7,032 bases of DNA, taken from NCBI GenBank assembly GCA_934426285.1, contig CAKRYE010000086.1, positions 1 through 7,032 of the forward strand. The letters run 5' to 3'. A program made the position numbers and the translations under genes. Source of the stretch: an uncultured Blautia sp. Its GTDB lineage: Bacteria; Bacillota; Clostridia; Lachnospirales; Lachnospiraceae. Below are positions 6,686 to 7,032 of the stretch, piece by piece (within the stretch, counting starts at the first letter, position 1; the number at the start of each line of letters is the position of its first letter). The notes beneath the pieces are model-generated. The model did no database searches, was not told the origin of the DNA, and saw only the letters and a list, made by a program, of their open reading frames with translations.

Positions 6686-6705
6686 AAACCGAAACGTTTC
6701 CGTTT
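6686..6705 (-). promoter_or_regulatory. Palindromic operator, probable LacI-family repressor site
   Basis: A perfect 10-base palindrome GAAACGTTTC (6691-6700) extends to 20 bases with one non-matching pair on each side of the core: AAAC-N-GAAAC/GTTTC-N-GTTT. The centre is CG, as in typical LacI/GalR-family operators. It starts about 7 bases downstream of the -10 box, so a bound repressor would cover the transcription start and the first ~20 transcribed bases. The obvious candidate ligand is the LacI-family protein encoded second in the operon. It matches the inner core of a catabolite-responsive cre site but lacks the outer TG/CA bases, so CcpA binding is less likely. Confidence 0.85.
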
Positions 6706-6711
6706 GAGTCA

Positions 6712-6740
6712 ATTATATCTCCCTCTTAACCTTCTGTCAA
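6712..6740 (-). promoter_or_regulatory. Consensus sigma-A promoter of the six-gene operon
   Basis: On the minus strand TTGACA (6735-6740) is followed by a 17-base spacer and TATAAT (6712-6717), a perfect match to the vegetative consensus at the ideal spacing. The predicted transcription start is near 6704-6706, giving a 5' untranslated region of roughly 90 bases before the aldolase start. Such a strong core promoter next to an operator suggests that control is mainly by repression. Confidence 0.92.
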
Positions 6741-6805
6741 GTATGATTCCTTATCCGATTTTACATATACAATTATAGATATTTGAGCAGATATGCCCGG
6801 ATATG

Positions 6806-6837
6806 CAACTGCCTCACCCATCAAGGTGAGGCAATTG
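6806..6837 (-). terminator. Stem-loop after the upstream gene, terminator-like
   Basis: An inverted repeat with an 8-bp arm, GCCTCACC (6811-6818) and GGTGAGGC (6825-6832), encloses a 6-base loop. It extends by an adjacent T-A pair (6810/6833), one mismatch and three further pairs out to 6806/6837. It lies 18 bases past the stop codon of the minus-strand gene at 6856 and before the operon promoter, the expected place for a terminator. No U-tract follows on the minus strand. On the plus strand only a short TTTT (6842-6845) follows, but no plus-strand gene is near. It may be a weak or factor-assisted terminator, or a processing or stability hairpin. Confidence 0.55.
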
Positions 6838-6855
6838 TCAGTTTTAGTCAAACGG

Positions 6856-7032
6856 TTAAATTCTACGGATTAAAGTTCCATTCACACCAAGTATTTCTCC
6901 ATCAAACTCCCTGGCAAAAACTACTTCCCCGTTTCCTTTTACCTTTACATCTTCATCCGATGCATTTAACAAAACTTCCATTTTATTTCCTTCTTCATCT
7001 ATTTTGATATACTCTACGCACCGGTCGTTTTC
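6856..7032 (-). CDS. C-terminal end of an unidentified protein, possibly a glycoside hydrolase (5' end outside window)
   Basis: A minus-strand frame is open from the window edge (7032) for 58 codons to TAA at 6856-6858. The fragment contains NKMEVLLNASDEDVKVKG and ends EFDGEILGVNGTLIRRI. Alternating hydrophobic and polar residues suggest beta strands. An LLNAS-type strand followed by a closing LI(R)R strand recalls the C-terminal beta-sandwich of GH13-type alpha-glucosidases and amylases, but there is too little sequence for a firm family call. If it is a glycoside hydrolase, it could release the sugar handled by the downstream operon. It is separated from that operon by a stem-loop and a strong promoter, so it belongs to a different transcription unit. 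Confidence 0.6.
   Translation of the reverse strand, partial: ENDRCVEYIKIDEEGNKMEVLLNASDEDVKVKGNGEVVFAREFDGEILGVNGTLIRRI

Noticed and set aside
6688..6703. CcpA catabolite-responsive (cre) site at the palindrome.
   Set aside because: The inner AAxCGxTT core fits but the outer TG and CA bases do not; a LacI-family gene in the same operon is a better explanation.
6614..6705. A riboswitch or other structured leader in the ~90-base 5' untranslated region.
   Set aside because: The leader is AT-rich with no clear stem-loops and is short for known sugar-related riboswitch classes; the operator accounts for regulation.
6614..6712. A 33-codon N-terminal extension of the aldolase starting at a TTG at 6712.
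   Set aside because: It would begin at the edge of the -10 box and run through the operator and leader. The ATG at 6613 has a full AGGAGG site and gives the normal GatY-type N-terminus.
6783..7007. A plus-strand open frame of 74 codons at the right edge.
   Set aside because: It spans the stem-loop and lies antisense to the minus-strand C-terminal frame; its His/Leu/Phe-rich composition looks like a shadow and no ribosome site is evident.

Overview
The window looks like a carbohydrate-utilisation locus from a low-to-moderate GC Firmicute, most likely a gut-type Clostridia (Lachnospiraceae-like). This is an inference from strong AGGAGG-type ribosome binding sites, a consensus sigma-A promoter, short intergenic gaps and the flavour of the proteins. 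No rRNA or other taxonomic marker is present.

Layout. Almost everything is on the minus strand. At the right edge (6856-7032) is the C-terminal end of an unidentified minus-strand gene, followed by a stem-loop (6806-6837). Next comes a perfect TTGACA-17-TATAAT promoter (6712-6740), with a 20-bp near-perfect palindromic operator (6686-6705) at the predicted transcription start. The promoter drives a six-gene operon read right to left: class II ketose-bisphosphate aldolase of the GatY/KbaY type (5759-6613), LacI-family regulator (4744-5757), FGGY sugar/polyol kinase (3206-4720), zinc-dependent GatD-like polyol dehydrogenase (2122-3174), PfkB/1-phosphofructokinase-family kinase (1191-2120) and aldo/keto reductase (165-1166). 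Gaps are 1 to 31 bases. The operon converges, with a 20-base gap, on the 3' end of a plus-strand gene that resembles the end of a ROK-family protein (1-144).

How the genes fit together (inference from family knowledge). The enzymes can be ordered into a route from a neutral hexitol, or the aldose it derives from, to triose phosphates. The aldo/keto reductase interconverts aldose and polyol, and the zinc dehydrogenase interconverts polyol and ketose. The FGGY kinase adds the first phosphate and the PfkB kinase the second. The aldolase then splits the ketose 1,6-bisphosphate to dihydroxyacetone phosphate and glyceraldehyde 3-phosphate. The GatD-like and GatY-like sequences point to galactitol/tagatose stereochemistry, but no PTS component is present. 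Phosphorylation therefore probably happens inside the cell by the FGGY kinase, and an ABC or MFS transporter would have to lie outside the window. The LacI protein probably represses its own operon through the operator over the start site.

Several start sites were reassigned. The aldolase begins at 6613, not further upstream inside the promoter. The PfkB kinase begins at 2120, one base after the preceding stop codon. No mobile elements, CRISPR arrays, tRNAs or rRNAs were seen, and no stretch over 300 bases lacks a gene.
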